Shown piece by piece: positions 25,401 to 40,400 of a stretch of 64,000 bases of DNA. The first letter of the stretch is position 1; each line of letters opens with the position of its first letter. Below the pieces are notes generated by a model. That model was not told the origin of the DNA. It saw only the letters and a list, made by a program, of their open reading frames with translations, and made no database searches. Source of the DNA: Angiostrongylus vasorum (Eukaryota; Nematoda; Chromadorea; Rhabditida; Metastrongylidae); contig JADANN010000432.1 in NCBI GenBank assembly GCA_018806985.1, positions 372,001-436,000 on the forward strand, given 5' to 3'. A program made the translations under genes and the position numbers.

Positions 25401-28400
25401 CTAATCCTTGTGAATGAAATTTGCGGGCTTATGACTAGTATTCTTTCCAAGATGGTAGAGATTGCCATCGAGATAGTGATTCTATGATTAAACCAATCAA
25501 CGATGGAGACCGTGGTTATTCCGTGGAGATTGTTACAGAACGCTTCGAAACTACCGATTTGACCCTTCATGGAGCCATGGCATCATTAAGGAATGAAGAA
25601 CACATCCGGATAGATAGCGTTTTATCCTATCATTTGTTATATAATCCTAGTATTTTTATATTTATTAAACCACCACAAAAGAAATCCCACCCATGTTCCT
25701 GAATAAAAAGTGGTGGTTTACACGACACCCAAAAACAACCTCGAACTGGATGTTCACACACACTGTCGCATAGAACTGTGAGTTTTTACGAAACTCAACC
25801 TCACTTGTATGGTAAGCTCTGTCCACTGACACCGTAGGAATGTGCGCACCCACAGCTGGATAACGATTCCATTGACGTAGACGAGGCTGAATGTAGCATG
25901 TCGGGTTCGGTTGTATAATTCCTTGATTGTGATTGAGCATTACTGGCATCCTGAAATATTGATCTCAACCGATCGATTTAAGCCTTCTCGACTTAATTAT
26001 TGTTGCATTTCGTGAATATTTAGAAGTTCTAGGAGGACATATAAAGTCGTCGTTAGAGGCGTCCTGCATGCTCCACAGACACAGGATTGTTGATGTTATC
26101 TTGCGTCAAGGGAAGACCAAGCCCTAGTTCCCGCCGAGGTCGGAAAATTGCCGCTAGATTTGTCTCGGAGGATAGCATCACTGATTTGGTATCACAGCGG
26201 GCCCACAATGATCATGGGATGAGCCATATATGGGCTAAGTCGTTTCAACAATGCCTAATGGAGTCGAACGCAGAGCGGTATTGATCAACGGCAAACACTT
26301 TGCCCTTTCTCCTTGTAGTGGTTCTACAACTTTGTGTCACAGAGCCAGTTATATTATACAGTTAGCTTTTTTGCTGTTTTTTCTGTACCGGTCACACTTT
26401 TACTGTAACTCATAGATAAACAACTAATCAAATAAGACGACTATACAGTGTAACAATAGTGAATTTGTTGGACAAAAGCATATATCGGAAGCTTCTAAGT
26501 ATTAAAACGACTTCTTATTATGTAGTAGATTGGTGAGGAATTGACGTATCGCATGGGACGATAGGAAAAGTTTCTCATTATTCCACAAGTCAGGTATATC
26601 GCTGGATTCGCAAAATTGTCGATGACGAAGGGAAACAACACTGATTCTAACATTTTGCTTGTTCATAATCAATGAGTTCGCAAAAAATTTAGCGTCATCG
26701 TTCTCGCATTGCTCATCAGACAGCGAAATGCATTGTAATCAATGCATGTTGGGTGTTATGTGTTAGTTAAGCATGAAAGATGTGAATTGTCCATATTTTC
26801 CGGATGCTTATAAAAAACTAGAGCTAGGACAGGAAATATCTAGTTACCTGCACAACTGACATGTCGACAGAATATTCTTGAAGAACATCATGCATGAGAC
26901 GGTCTTGCATATAACCAAACGAGTCGACAATTTGAAGATTTTCAGAGGCTAACGTGCCAAGCATCTGAAATGGTAGCAAGACAGCTACAGTTTCTCACTT
27001 CTTACGATAGATATCGTTTTTGGAAGTTTTTCAATCCGTTAGACCTTTTCGATTTATCGTGATATAAGAAAGATATTCGACTTCATTAAGCATCATTAGA
27101 GGCGATTGAATGCGTATGTGGACTTTAGAATGACTCCCAGTGGTCTGCCGATGTATCGAGTCAGTGCTCTATCCTACCAGACAAGTCTGGTACCAATTTG
27201 CCGACCCCGGAGGGATGGAAGGCTTGGTGAGCCTGGGGGCGAGGGGAACGACCCCATGTGTATTGCGGGGCGCCTTCTACCACTGCGCTACTTGTGCCCT
27301 TTATCATGCTATGTCTGCTTATAAGAAAAAACGATTGCAGAGATGACAGTAAGAATAAAAAATTTGGCAAACTTCCTAGTATTTTATGAAGTCCGTTATA
27401 GATTCTCATAAAATATCCGAAATAAACAGCTCAAATCCCATAACACTACACACTAAACGACTTTGTTACACAGGACAGTAAGGACTGCTGATAAAATCAG
27501 AAATTTTAACGATGTTTCTAAACAAGATCTGGCAATATTCATGTATAAGATGTCACGAAATCACTGGAAAAAACAGCGCGAATCCATTCAATATGGGGAA
27601 ATAATTCTGCCCCATCAAAAATGTAGTAGGATGAAGGTGCCCTACTAACGGTGAAGCTCAATTGGAAGTGCACATACAGTGATCTGATGATAGGCAAATT
27701 TCTAAGCACACTCTGGATTTCAATTTATGTGCCATTATGGACGAATATCAGGGTAAATCAACATTCATAGGCTTCTCAACTAAGAATTTCGGAGTCCGTG
27801 ATCAGCTCCTTGTGTATAATATTCCATAAGATTGAATGGTTGACATTTCCCATTGATTTAACCAATACCGCATGCATGAAAAACCCGAACTTAGGAGAAA
27901 AAAAACTGAAATTCGATCTTACTGCATGAGTCAAAGTGGTTATCATTGATGAATGGTATGGAGCAATTTTCCTGCCCAAAGTCATCACCTAGCACACCAC
28001 AAACAAACGGATAGTTCGCCAGGTTTTCGTCACCGGAGTGGAGTGTGGCGAGGGAATTGTTTCCTGGATGCCGATCTACAACTCACTGTGGCAGTTCATG
28101 GGTTCCCATTAATTCCCCACCATAGAGTCGGACCAGCAACTGGGTACTCCATAAATGTCGTTAAATGAAGAGAGTGGTGCATTTCATGTCCTGTATGGAA
28201 CACATTGAGCGGCCTTGGCACACAACAGGGCGAATGAAGACCTTACTGATGAGCTGTTCAGTGATTTAATGATTAACGAGGTTGTAGTCGATTGTGGATC
28301 GAGACTGGTACGTGTACGAGACGATCGAGATTGTAGATCCAGACTTGTAGATGTTAGTTAGACCGAACATGACAGTTGATTTGCATTTGTGTTCGTATAG

Positions 28401-31400
28401 ATGACCATTCACAAAGGACTAGAATTCTTTCTTAGCGGCACTGTTCCTACAGGACTACGAAAGAGCATGAAATTAATGAAGGCGATTAGCAAAGTGATCG
28501 AAACTTAAATAATTAATGAACATATTAGGGCATCAAAACTAATAGTAGAGTTTTTGGAATTTCTTCCACAGATTCCCAATCGATCCAAAGAAAAAAAAAT
28601 CAAGAGAAAAAAGAGTTTCGTATGAAGTGGTGAGGTATTGGGCGTCAACTCACCATAACGCTAGGTATGAAGAGTAGAAGATTTCCGAAGCGTGATGATG
28701 CGATGTCCTTCGGATGCATCTCACGAACGACATGATAGAGTGTCTCTTGGATTCTATCCCTCAAATCAGCAATGGCTTCGCCAGCCTCCGACGTGAGTCC
28801 TTTGATATCTAAGTCGCAGTACAATCTGGCAACAAAAAATCGGTTCATTGTAGCCACTTTTTTATCCATCTTCATGTTTAGTATCAAAACAAACATATCC
28901 AGTATATGGTGTGGGTATGGCTTAATCAAAATTTCAAGGTGTTTATTGAATCGATTTACAGTGTTAGTTCAAATCAATGGCTAGTCGATATTTTCGGTGG
29001 TTCTTGTCGAACTGAAACTATAAAAATACAATTTTGGTTCCGAAAAATGATCACTTGGAAACTAATGCAATAAATCCAGAACCGAACCTACATGGATTAG
29101 CAATAATGATTGCCTTAAGGAGAGCAGCTTCTTCATCCTTAATGTTTATTCGACGGAATGGACTTATCAGCTCAACAATTGCTCGTTCAGCAAGGCGATT
29201 AGCAAAGTGACTGAAAATCGAATACTTTAGTCTTTGTGAATGTCTCCTTTCATTGGTGTGTTACAAAAATCGCTGTGAAGATTGGAATCCCATTAAAACT
29301 GTGTATAACAGTAGTATATGAAGAAGTACAGGTATACAAATTGTAAAGATAGCATAGATAGAATAACAGAATATTAGGTAGAATAGGTAGTAAAGATAAT
29401 ATAGGTAAAATAGCACAGTATGCTTGATACTTGATAGTTGAATGGCCCGTCCTCACTGGTTGTGCGGGCCCCAGCACAATCTCCATTTTTCGGAGACTTG
29501 CTGGTTAAGCCATTGTGGTTCCCTAGAATCCCGAGGTCAGCCTTCCCAAAGCCTGCCCCAGCTCTTCACAACCACAGCCAGTCGCAGCCCTTGTGGATCA
29601 GAGGGAGATTTGTCACCATGCGACTTTGATACCAGGACGGCGGCGGATCCTGGTATTGGTTTGCTGTTAGCTAGGCTTCCTGATCGAAACGCCGGACTCC
29701 TTGTCAGCTTGGGAAATCCTGCCACGGGGATGAGTTCCCCCGGCTATACATCGCAGCCCGACACCCAGGGAACATCTCCCAGCCACGATGAGGCGGTAAA
29801 CCGTTGGAAGGAACAGCATAGTATACTATGTAAAATAAACAAGATTCTTGGAGTTAACCAATCTCATGGAGATAAGCCACATTTTCCACGCTATATCCTT
29901 GTATTCATCGCTAGAAGAATTACTTCAAAAAATATGGTGCACGATAACCAGTCAAAGAATTTATTCTGGGTTTTATGGCCTATTGAGCATCGGAGCACAT
30001 TGAGCATTGGGTACAAAGAGGCGGGCAAAGAGATCGGACTACGCATAAATCAGAAGAAGACCGTTATCATGAAAAACCGATGCTGCGAAGGTGACCAGAT
30101 CAAACTGCATGGTTCTCTGATAAGAGAGACCACCTCGCACGTGTACCTTGGACGTTCAGTGAACATAGAGAGCAACATGGAGAAGGAATCAGAGCGAAGA
30201 AGAAGAGCAGCATGGGCCGCATCCGGGCCCCCCAAAGAAGCTAGCGACCAACTAACGGATCCAAAACACCACGCTCACCATTCCGATTCAAGAGTCCTCC
30301 CAGCGCTCTGTTGTGCAACAGAGGCGTGAGTTGATACTTCAACCACGTTAAGAATATTGCGCACTACATACAGTGCTTAAGCGATGTATTCTGAAATAGT
30401 GGCACTCAGGTCCAGCTGTGGTACGCAGCTCAGACCTTCGGAACTATCCCATGTTTGGGATCTGGGAGAATATACATCAATAGCGAAACGCTGATGAGTG
30501 GGTCACATAACAAGAAGAACAGAGGGAAATGGACGAAAAAAAAAGTGAAGTGAACTTGAACAGAATGCAAGCGCAGTCTTGGGAGACCACCCAAACGATG
30601 GGCGAGCGTATTCGCGGTTAACGTTGCAGATAGCAACGATTTCAGGATTACGGAAACGACCTCGCTGACGCCTCCACGTTCGAAGCAGACCACAGCTATG
30701 ACGATGATTGCGCAAGAATGAAACGAATGAAAATTTTGCTGGGGCTCGGACAAACAGTCAAAACGGGCCATCTAGCCATCCAAGTAATCTGCAATTTCGC
30801 TCTACCGCACTACCAAGTAATCTGCAATCTCGCTCTACCGCACTACCAAGTAATCTGCAATCTCGCTCTACCGCACTACCAAGTAATCTGCAATCTCGCT
30901 CTACCGCACTAATCGCATGTGTAATCTTTGTATTGTGGGTTTTTGAGACTTTTAATATGCTTAGAAGCAAAATACTCAAAAAATTGAGAGGGTAGGTTAA
31001 ATTTTTGAAATTCCCCGAAAAGCGATAAATAGGAAAACACCATATTGTTAAGCTGGATGGAAACCCGCCTAATCGGTTGTTTTCGTGTTAAAAATATGGG
31101 TTTTTAAACAGAAGAAGTGAACGAAATACGTTCCATGGGCTCTAGCAAACCAGATTTTTCGTCTTTGTATGAAGAAGCAACGTGTATCTTATAGGCAACG
31201 ATCTGTAGATTTTAATGCTTTCCATTGTTTTTTATTTTATTTGCCTTTACGTCTGCTGTGCGGATCCCAGCACTTCTCACATCCAATTCGTTTGCTCGCA
31301 TCCATCGTGCACAAAGATCTCCCAAGTTTTTACATGTGACTTCGGTTGCTGCTTGACGATTTTTGTTTCATCTTGAATGTCGTAGAATGCTGGTGGAGCA

Positions 31401-34400
31401 ATTTTCCCTGGACTCCTGAGATAGCCTGACTGAAGCGTTCCCAGTTGGATTGCAGAGAGTGATTTTTTCCCAGAGAGGTCGGAACCAATTTCCCGACCCG
31501 GAGGGCTTGGTTGGTTCAGAGCGCAATCGAACTAGCGCCGTGCTCGTGATGACGTACACCACTACCACTGTGCTATCCGCCCCTTAATGCTTTCCATTGT
31601 AATAAATAAAATCCACTATGTTCTGAGATATGTTCATTTAAGTTCAGCGGTCATTATGTTTGCAATTCATGAACCTATACAGGTCACGTTTTCGCGTAAC
31701 TGTTGATTAGGTTCTTCGCAGTGATTGCAGTGCAGCCCGATATATTCGGTGCTTTAATTACCTACTATGGTTCATTCCATCGCATACAAATATCTTGTTT
31801 CAAATGACCGGAATTGCAGACACAAACGATATCCGGTTGCTTTGTGTTTTTTGCCGTTATCACACTGAAGTTGAACACCATCAATGGAGTGAAGCAATGC
31901 TTCACAGTTGCCACCTAAAAAAAATCGTTAGAAGAAGTGGAATATCTCCCTTCTCACGAAAGCAAAGAAAAACACTTCAAGATTGAACGCGGTCAAAGCT
32001 TAATCACTGAAAACTGCTTCATGGACGAGCTCTACGTGATCAATAGATACGGTAGAGCTACCGCAGTGTTATAAATATAACCATAATGTTGCTGAGATAT
32101 TTGCAAAACTCCTGACCGCTGTTCTCTGCGGAGTGGACCGAAAACGCTATTACCCGGGGGCTAACGCGTTCACCACCACACCATGCGGATCCTTCGTCTC
32201 GCCTGTCTCTCAGCCATGTTATTGACCTAAATCAGTAATCAGCAGTGAACATGGCTGAGAGACAGGCGGAACGAACGACTCGCATGGTGCGGTGGTGAAG
32301 TGGGGTGAGCCTCGTAAAGAGTGATGTCGTGTTTAGTCTACACCGCAGACACCAGCGGTCCGCAGTTTTGCAAATATCTCAGCAACACTATTGTCACATT
32401 TCACATAGTACCCTACCATTAAAAAAATAGCAGAGAGTAAATAAAAACTAATGACATAGTGTTATAAATGTTCTATCAAAGTTAAGTACCAGTATTAGTT
32501 AAAGCAAAGAAAAACGCTTTCAAATTTATCGCGGTCAAAGCCTAACGACCGAAAACTGCCTGGTGAGGAGACGTCTACGCGGACCTTCAGTGCTTGTTTT
32601 ATGCACTGATCTCAATACATACCGTCGTACATGACCACAAGTATGATCAATGCATGTTCTTACTAAGTTCTATAAATGCTTCGATTTTAACCTCTGAGGA
32701 ACTCTAGGGACCTTTTCCTACAATTTTTCGAGTAAAAGGACTATAGTAGCCAGCATATTAAGTTCTCCCGCATTTCTCATGTCACTACTTTTCAAGTAGG
32801 AAGTTACATCTATAGTGTATCAAGTTATATCCACTGATATAAATCATAAACGACTAGTTGCGAAACTTATAATCGATTTGAGAAGCGGCCTCGTCAAAGA
32901 CGGCTAAATAGCACTTAATATTTGATGCATTCAGGCAACTGAGAAAAAAACGGAACAATTCAGTTTTCTTAATGAGCCGACGCCAGGTTGTTAATAACAA
33001 GATCTACTAAATGCTGGCCGACGTTTCGAAGGTCTCGCCTTTTTGAGAGACGGGGAAAGGTCATATTGAATTGCATCCTACTAAACCAAACACTTTAATA
33101 ACTCAAGCAGAAAAAACGCAACACATAAATTTTGGCAACTTCGTGCTTGCTCAAGAATAAAACACTAACTTATTGGACAATGCTGACTTCAATAGAAAGT
33201 CAGTCTCAGAAAAACCGAAATAGCTGAAGTTTTTTGAATCAATGGATACGGTAGGGTTACGGTAGACTTATAAATATATTATCAAAGCTTGGTATTACTT
33301 TAAAGAGACGATTAAATTTGTATAAAAAGACCGACTTTACTGCATTATTTATCAATCTTGTAAGATTCCTACAAGCAGTGAGAAGAACTTCACTGTGTGG
33401 TAGTGTAACGAACCGAATGAAAAAAAGTGCCTGGACCAGCATAATGTGTAAAATCTAGTCATGGGATAAAGTAAGGTGATAAATGTCTTTTTTGTCGAAT
33501 AACTACCTTATCGTCAAGATTCTGAATATCCATAATATCGAACAGATGATCGACCCAATCAATCGCTGAAAGGAGATTTCGATGCGCTACAATTGGCAGT
33601 TCACTGGCTTCGATCTCTCGGTAGGAATCATATCGCATCTGAAGATCATATATTGTACAGTCGTTACCATAAAGGATAATAATAGTAATGACAGTGACAA
33701 TTATAGTAGTAACAATTAATAAATAAATAATCACTGACAAATTCCTTTCATTCATTACTTCTTTGACAAAAGAGATGCCAGCCACGGAAAGAAAAGGTGT
33801 TATAAATTTTCCGATTCGCCGAGCTGGATTTCGCCAGGTAACGTTTAATGTTTCATGTTGCCGGAAATGCCCAGTGGTTAGAGGGTGACTTGTCACACAC
33901 ACAAGATTGGTCGGGAGTTGCGTCCCGCGTTAAGCTGGCTCCCCTTTCGGATCAGGAACTTGGTATCAGGCTTGTCTGGAAGAGTAGAAAGACTGACTTG
34001 ATTAATAAGTTGGTATTTTCTTAATAAGGACATATGATGTTCTTGTTACACTACTTATTAGTAACAGCTGACATTTTGGCCAACTTCGCCTTCTTCGGTT
34101 CCCTGAGAACATCCAGTTCACTGCAAACTACTCAGCCGAAATACCTCCATAACCTTAACGCAAAGAGCACAATACCTAGTTTTCAACTGCACTGGATATA
34201 AACAGTTTCTTTACACACTAATCGCTCTCTGTGAGTCTTCCACTGAGTATTCCACATCGAGACCAGTCGTGCAGAACTCACATGGGTCGGTAATAACCCA
34301 CATTCTCTTTAAAATGTCGCTCTGAGACAATGTATGAGATCTTTCATGATAATGAGGCATTCCTTCCTACAGTTCATTTCTGGATTCTTAGGATTTATCC

Positions 34401-37400
34401 AAACACCTCGAGAGATTTACGCGCTGAAGTTTCAGATTCCTGTACAAAGATGGCGACTTTTAATTTGTGATCTTCCCCCTTTGTGTGCTATACAACACTA
34501 TTTGGAAAGGACCGGTCAACAGAAATCGGTAACAGTGATCGAAATCTTACCGAACATTCTATGACGCCATTTAGTTCATAGCAGCTTGCATGACTGCCCG
34601 TGTATAATACGAGGTTGCATATTTTATCCTGACGGTAAAAACACTCCACTAGGTGCGAAAGAGATACAGAGACATAACGAGGAAGACTTTGAACTGGAAA
34701 TTACCATCCTCGCACAGGAATCGAAAACAGTGGCGCAAAACTTTCGAAGCATTCCGGGTAATTTTTAAGAACCCGAAGATGGATCGCAGGAGTAATACCT
34801 TGTAATCACGCACGATCCCACATGGTATTTAAGGGAGTTATTCTAATGTGACGGGCATATTACGCTTCCATCTGAACTCTGTGCGGTTGGTCTCTACGTG
34901 GAATAATTCGGTGGAAGACTGATAAAAAATTGGTGTGTGAAGAAGCTATTTTGCTTCAGATACAATTGATGTCTGACTTCGTGGTCCTTCAGTTATGGAG
35001 GTATTTGACTCACTGGATTGCAATTAACCTGAACTTTCAAGGATCTGAAGGAAGCGACATAAACCGAAACCTCAGCTACAATTAATAAATGGTATGACAA
35101 CAACGTCCCCCTGTGCTTACCCTGGAAAACAGCGACTTGTTGATCAACGTCGAGGTTAGTAAAAAGTCGGTCTTGGGAATTACTGACTTGTTTCGTCGAT
35201 AGTGTGTCAAAAGCCATTGTATAGGTCAAGCATGAATTCTGTCAGCTTAGAGATGCTTCACACGGAGTTGGATGCATGGCGTATAAAGGATTCATTAACG
35301 CCTGACGCTCTACACTTTCTAAGACATCAGATTTTTTTTAAATTAAGGATTTTGTTGGAAGATGGAGTTCCTTTAAGATCAGTGTTGGATAGAGCCACAC
35401 GACTGAAATAGAACTCTCGTGCTTGACTTCTGGTAGGCGATTGTATTCCATTACCTTTAAGCTGACTGCTAAAAAAACAAACCAAAAGCTTTTCTTCTTT
35501 CGAAATTTTGTCATTTACTCACGTATACAGGTATTTAAATGCTTCTAACATACTTCTGTACGCTTTCCATCAAGTACAGATGGATCTTCCAACAACTGTC
35601 GTATAGAGGTGATGTTAAGCGGATACAACATCGTACCATCTATATTGCCATCACCACTTCCCACCTAAAACGGCAAGATTTGCGAAGAAAATGGAAGCGC
35701 CTTCGATCGCTATGAATGAAATGTCTACAATAAATAGTCATCCCAGTAGTTTTTACTTCGCTCAACAAAGTTCATTACGACTTGAAATATAGCTGTTCAA
35801 AGTTGAAACGCTGAAATACATTCAGCCACTTGCGCATTTAAACCAATTCATACAGTCGCAAATATGTTAGCATACTAGTTAATCCCATCGTAATATGGAC
35901 TCATCTGGCATTATTGCCACTTCTAAAAAGTAGTTTTGTGAAAATACACCACAGTGGTTGAAGAGGAGACAAATAACGAAGTTTAAAGCTATTTTTGACA
36001 TTCTGTCAGAGTACAAATGTGTGAAATTAAAAAAAGAACCCTAACCGTACGATCAGGTGTGGAACGGTTAGGTTTTACTCATGATCGATAAACCACACCT
36101 TCACAACAAGGAGATATTCCTTCCAATCTTGCTTCTAATATGATTTCGGTCTGCGTCCTGACACAGCTTTGTGCGCCATATTATCCAACATCAATGGAAC
36201 AGAAAATTCCAACACTAATTAGGACCCAGAAGAACATCTGAAGAACGTCACATCGGGAACCATAGATTAAAATGGAACGAGCAGGGTGAGCGGCGGTCTA
36301 AGTTTATCATGACGACCAAGACTATCCATGATAACTCGCAATTCCAGAAGCCCGACCCCCAACGCTGGACGTGTGAGTCTTCCAACGGAAGAGTACCATA
36401 ACGAAATAGACCACATCATTGTAAATAGAGGGTTTCGCCTAACCGATATCGCTGTTGTCCCAAAATTCTACATGAGATCAGACCATCATCTCCTTCGGGC
36501 AAGATTCATTTCCTGCAGAAAAAAAAGAAAAAAGCTGCTAGATTCAAAATACGAAGTCTCAAAACCACCATAAACTGGGACTTATTCAAATTATTAGTTG
36601 GCTTTTGGGAAGATGCCGTTATTGACACCATCGATGAGGAATACGATGGGCTCATTGAGCATTTTCTTGTTAACGCTATTAAACTTGAGTTCGAAAGTCA
36701 CCAAGAGACTCTTGTCGCCCCAAACTCTAGAGTAGATACGTCAACATCGAGTCACAACAGCTACAGGCAACCTGCAAATTCACGTCCTATTTTCCAAAAC
36801 AAGTATAAACAGGTAATAAAAGAAGGTCTTGAAGAGAGAACAGCAGCAGTTATGTTGGAAACTGCCGAGGGTGGGGAGAGTGTTGGTTAAACGCACTGAA
36901 AACTTCGCCACTTACAAAACCAAGAACCTCTGCACCATTGCACTCCGATGTCCAAACGGAACTGTTACAGCTTGGAGAATCGCAATGGAGAAAACTATTC
37001 ACGATTACTACTTGGTCTCTTCAGTAGCCACGCCGTCCTCCCCCTCATACGAAATAAAGAAGACGGATATGCCTCTCCACCGGTTTTGCATTCCGAAATC
37101 CGACATGCTATTTCTAAGTGAAGAATTCAACAACAACTGGTCAGGGCACAATAACTTCTGAACACCTGAACAATCTTCAGCCACTCCTCATCATGAGACT
37201 GGCTTGGCCGTTCACACGTTCCCTATCAGAATTCAAGGTTCCTATTCAGCGGGAAGACCACGAACAATGTGTAATTGTTCAAGAAAGGTGACACCCACGA
37301 TATCGACAACTATCGCCCAATATGTTTGATGTCTGTCGTTTATAAACACTTCACTCGAGTAGTCCTAAACAGGATTGACAGAACACTGGACAAAGGACAA

Positions 37401-40400
37401 CCATGCAACGAAGCAGGGTTTCGAAAAGGACTCAGAACGATGGACCACATCCACACGATAATAAAACTGTTTTAGAAATAGCGAGAGTACCAGGGATCAT
37501 TCAGCTTCACTTTAACTGATTTGAAGAAAGCTTTCCGGCTTAGCTGAGATAGAAGCAGTCATTGAACCCCCAGACACTCATCCGTCAATACTCAGTGTGG
37601 AAAGTTTATTCTGCAGATATATAAAGACTTCGCTGCCAATATACCACCATTCTATAACAACATTAACACCGGCAGAGGTCACACGCGACCTGGCGCTGTA
37701 TGTTCACATAAATTTCTGACGTGTGGTGCTGCACTCATCAACCATATGCCATTATAATCAGATGTTCTAATCTTCCTCATTGGAAGTCATGAAAAAAGCG
37801 GTGAGTTTCTCGAGAAGCTGTTGATCGTATGATTGCCATTACGTTTTCCATCTTTTTGTAACGTAACTGTTATTGGAACGTTTGGCCTAGTAAATTGCAT
37901 ATCAGTACACCCTTCCATGCTCTGAAGAAGGCGATACTGCCGAAACGTCTGCTACTGTTGTATTGTACTGTTTTTCTATGGAAGTAAATGTATGCTGTTT
38001 AACAACCTCGCTACTGCTGAACAAGAAAACGACGCATTAACACCGACGTCAAAAGAGGAGTTAGACAAGGTAATACCATCTCACCAAAATTATTTCCGCC
38101 ACCCGGAAAAACACAGAATGTGACGACAAACGAGTGATAATCGATGGTTGGCAATTACATCATTTTCGTTTCGCTGATGACAGCGTTCTTATAACATCAA
38201 CCACTACGCAGGGCTTTCAAAGGCATCGACGATTTGTTGAGAAAACAAAGAACACCCAACTTCGTGCTCAACTTATCGACTCCAGAATTCCTTCTGTCTT
38301 ATTCGGCAGGAACCTGGTCGCTATATAACAACACTTAGCGTTATAGAATGCGCAGTCGAAAGGACGATGCTAGGATTATCTCGTATCATACAAGTGGGGG
38401 AAGGAATACGAAGTTCCGATCTACGTCAACGATCAAAAATCAAAGATGCCGTTCTGCGCGCCAAACAGTCGGATAAGGTGGACCGGACACGTAATGCGTA
38501 TGAATGACAACGGATGCACAAGAGTCGTTAGTGACTGCATTCCTCTGAATGTCAAGCGTGCTCTAGGAAGACCACCAACACGATAATTAGAGTTTTTCTT
38601 GAAAACCCTAGAAGAAAGATATTATGTTCAACGAGTCCCTAGAGCGAGCAGAATATAGTGGGTTACTCTTGCACGCGACAGGGGAGAAACGGATCGTTTT
38701 CCTGCGCCGGCTCAAGTCATTCGACGATCAGCGGGACGACACATGAAACATGTGATCAATGAATTGATGCTAAAATATTGGTACTAATGAATGACGGGCA
38801 ACAACTATAAGGTGTTCACCACAAATCGTCCTTTACGTATTAATAAAATAAATATTAATATAAACTCTTTATAGTTATGCAATGCCCTTCAAGTAATGAT
38901 ATCAACCACTATTGCTCCTTGTCCTCAGCACACGTATTGCATCTCACAGTCTTATGTCGCTATCAAAAATATACGCCTGTAAAGCAAATCATTGGACACC
39001 TAATCACGCCGGTCGAATTGCTCCTACTAATCCTTCATATATGGGCGGAAATTCGCTCACGTCAGTCTCTAGGTGTTAGACGACACCGAGCTCAAAACTA
39101 TGACATCCGAAGTATAAGTGATCGATCATTGATTATTAGCTAACCATTAAATCGATGTTCATAATTTGCATGAGCGTGGTTCGCATGTCGACAGGTAGCT
39201 TGCGAATCCACTCGGCGTCCAGCTCTGCTTCGTCGTCAGTGTTGAGCTTAGAACGTCTTTGCCGACCCTGGTAGTGTCTCCCAGTTGCATCACGATCGGG
39301 ACGCACAGCTGTAAAAAATTGTAAGTGCACAGTACTGCTAGTTAATAATAACAAACTGATTTGAGAGAATAAGATGAGAATGAAGCTTATAAATAGATCG
39401 GTCGCTGTCTCGATTTCGCGCTCCGGCCTCACCAAGCCTTCCATCCCTCCTGAGTCGGCAAACAGATATATACACACATACATATATGAATACATGTCCT
39501 TCTCTCCCTCTCTCTATATATACATATATATATATATATAAAGAAAAAAAACTCTTATTCAACTTTATTAACCTTTGGGATCCATACCAACTTCGATGCA
39601 TTTCTTAAATCGGCAATAACGACATGAATTTCGCTCATGACGATCGACGATACAGGCACCATTGTGACGACAGTGGTACTCAGATGGCCGTTTGAGCCTA
39701 AAGCAATGTTATATAGTAGTTAATATCCTTCAGTACTGTCTAATCTTAGCTATGAAATTGTTAAATGCGTTCGCAGATGAGTAAGAAGAAGCTTGTAGAT
39801 TTAAGCGGATAAAAATCTCTATACGGTCAGTTGAGATGATTCCTGGAAGAAAATCGTAGCGACACAGGAATTCATAACGGTTTCATAATAAAGGAGAGAA
39901 TTGCACTTTGCTTTATGACCTGGATTATCTACAGCTGAAGAGTGCATTATCTTCCGATAGTCTTAGTCTTGAGAGTGGGGAAACACAAGGAAACAAGTAA
40001 AAGCTTCTTTAACTTAAGCCACATATTAGCAACCTTCTAATCATCTGATTTGTTGAGTCAGTGACTAGAACCCACTTCACAAGGAAAAGTGTTTCGAACA
40101 AGGTATTGAAATGTGCAGCAGTTCTACTCAATGCAGTAAGTTTAATAGGGGGAATGTTCTGTTGTCAGAAATCCGATCTTCCAGAACTAATGAACGAACT
40201 GGTTGGCTTGTAGAAAAAATCAAACCAAATAATCCGTTTTCTTTACTATCGCAATGGCTCCGACACTGGTTAATTAGAGAAACTTCGATATTTAAGAATT
40301 TTCTATAATGTAAATCGCTGTGAATTTACCGAAATGAGAACATGGTTGAGGGCTTATTCAAAGATAAGGATAAGGAGATAGATAAGAAAGGTCTAGAATG

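Noticed and set aside
29442..30329. The longest open frame in the window (295 codons) as a gene
   Set aside because: It is element C read backwards running into an RTE fragment; a chimeric accident.
30781..30912. CRISPR array
   Set aside because: Direct repeats are contiguous without spacers, and the genome is eukaryotic; it is a minisatellite.
33459..33902. A 147-codon minus-strand frame as a whole
   Set aside because: Only its last 44 codons (33507-33638) are receptor coding; the rest is intron, separated by a clear acceptor.
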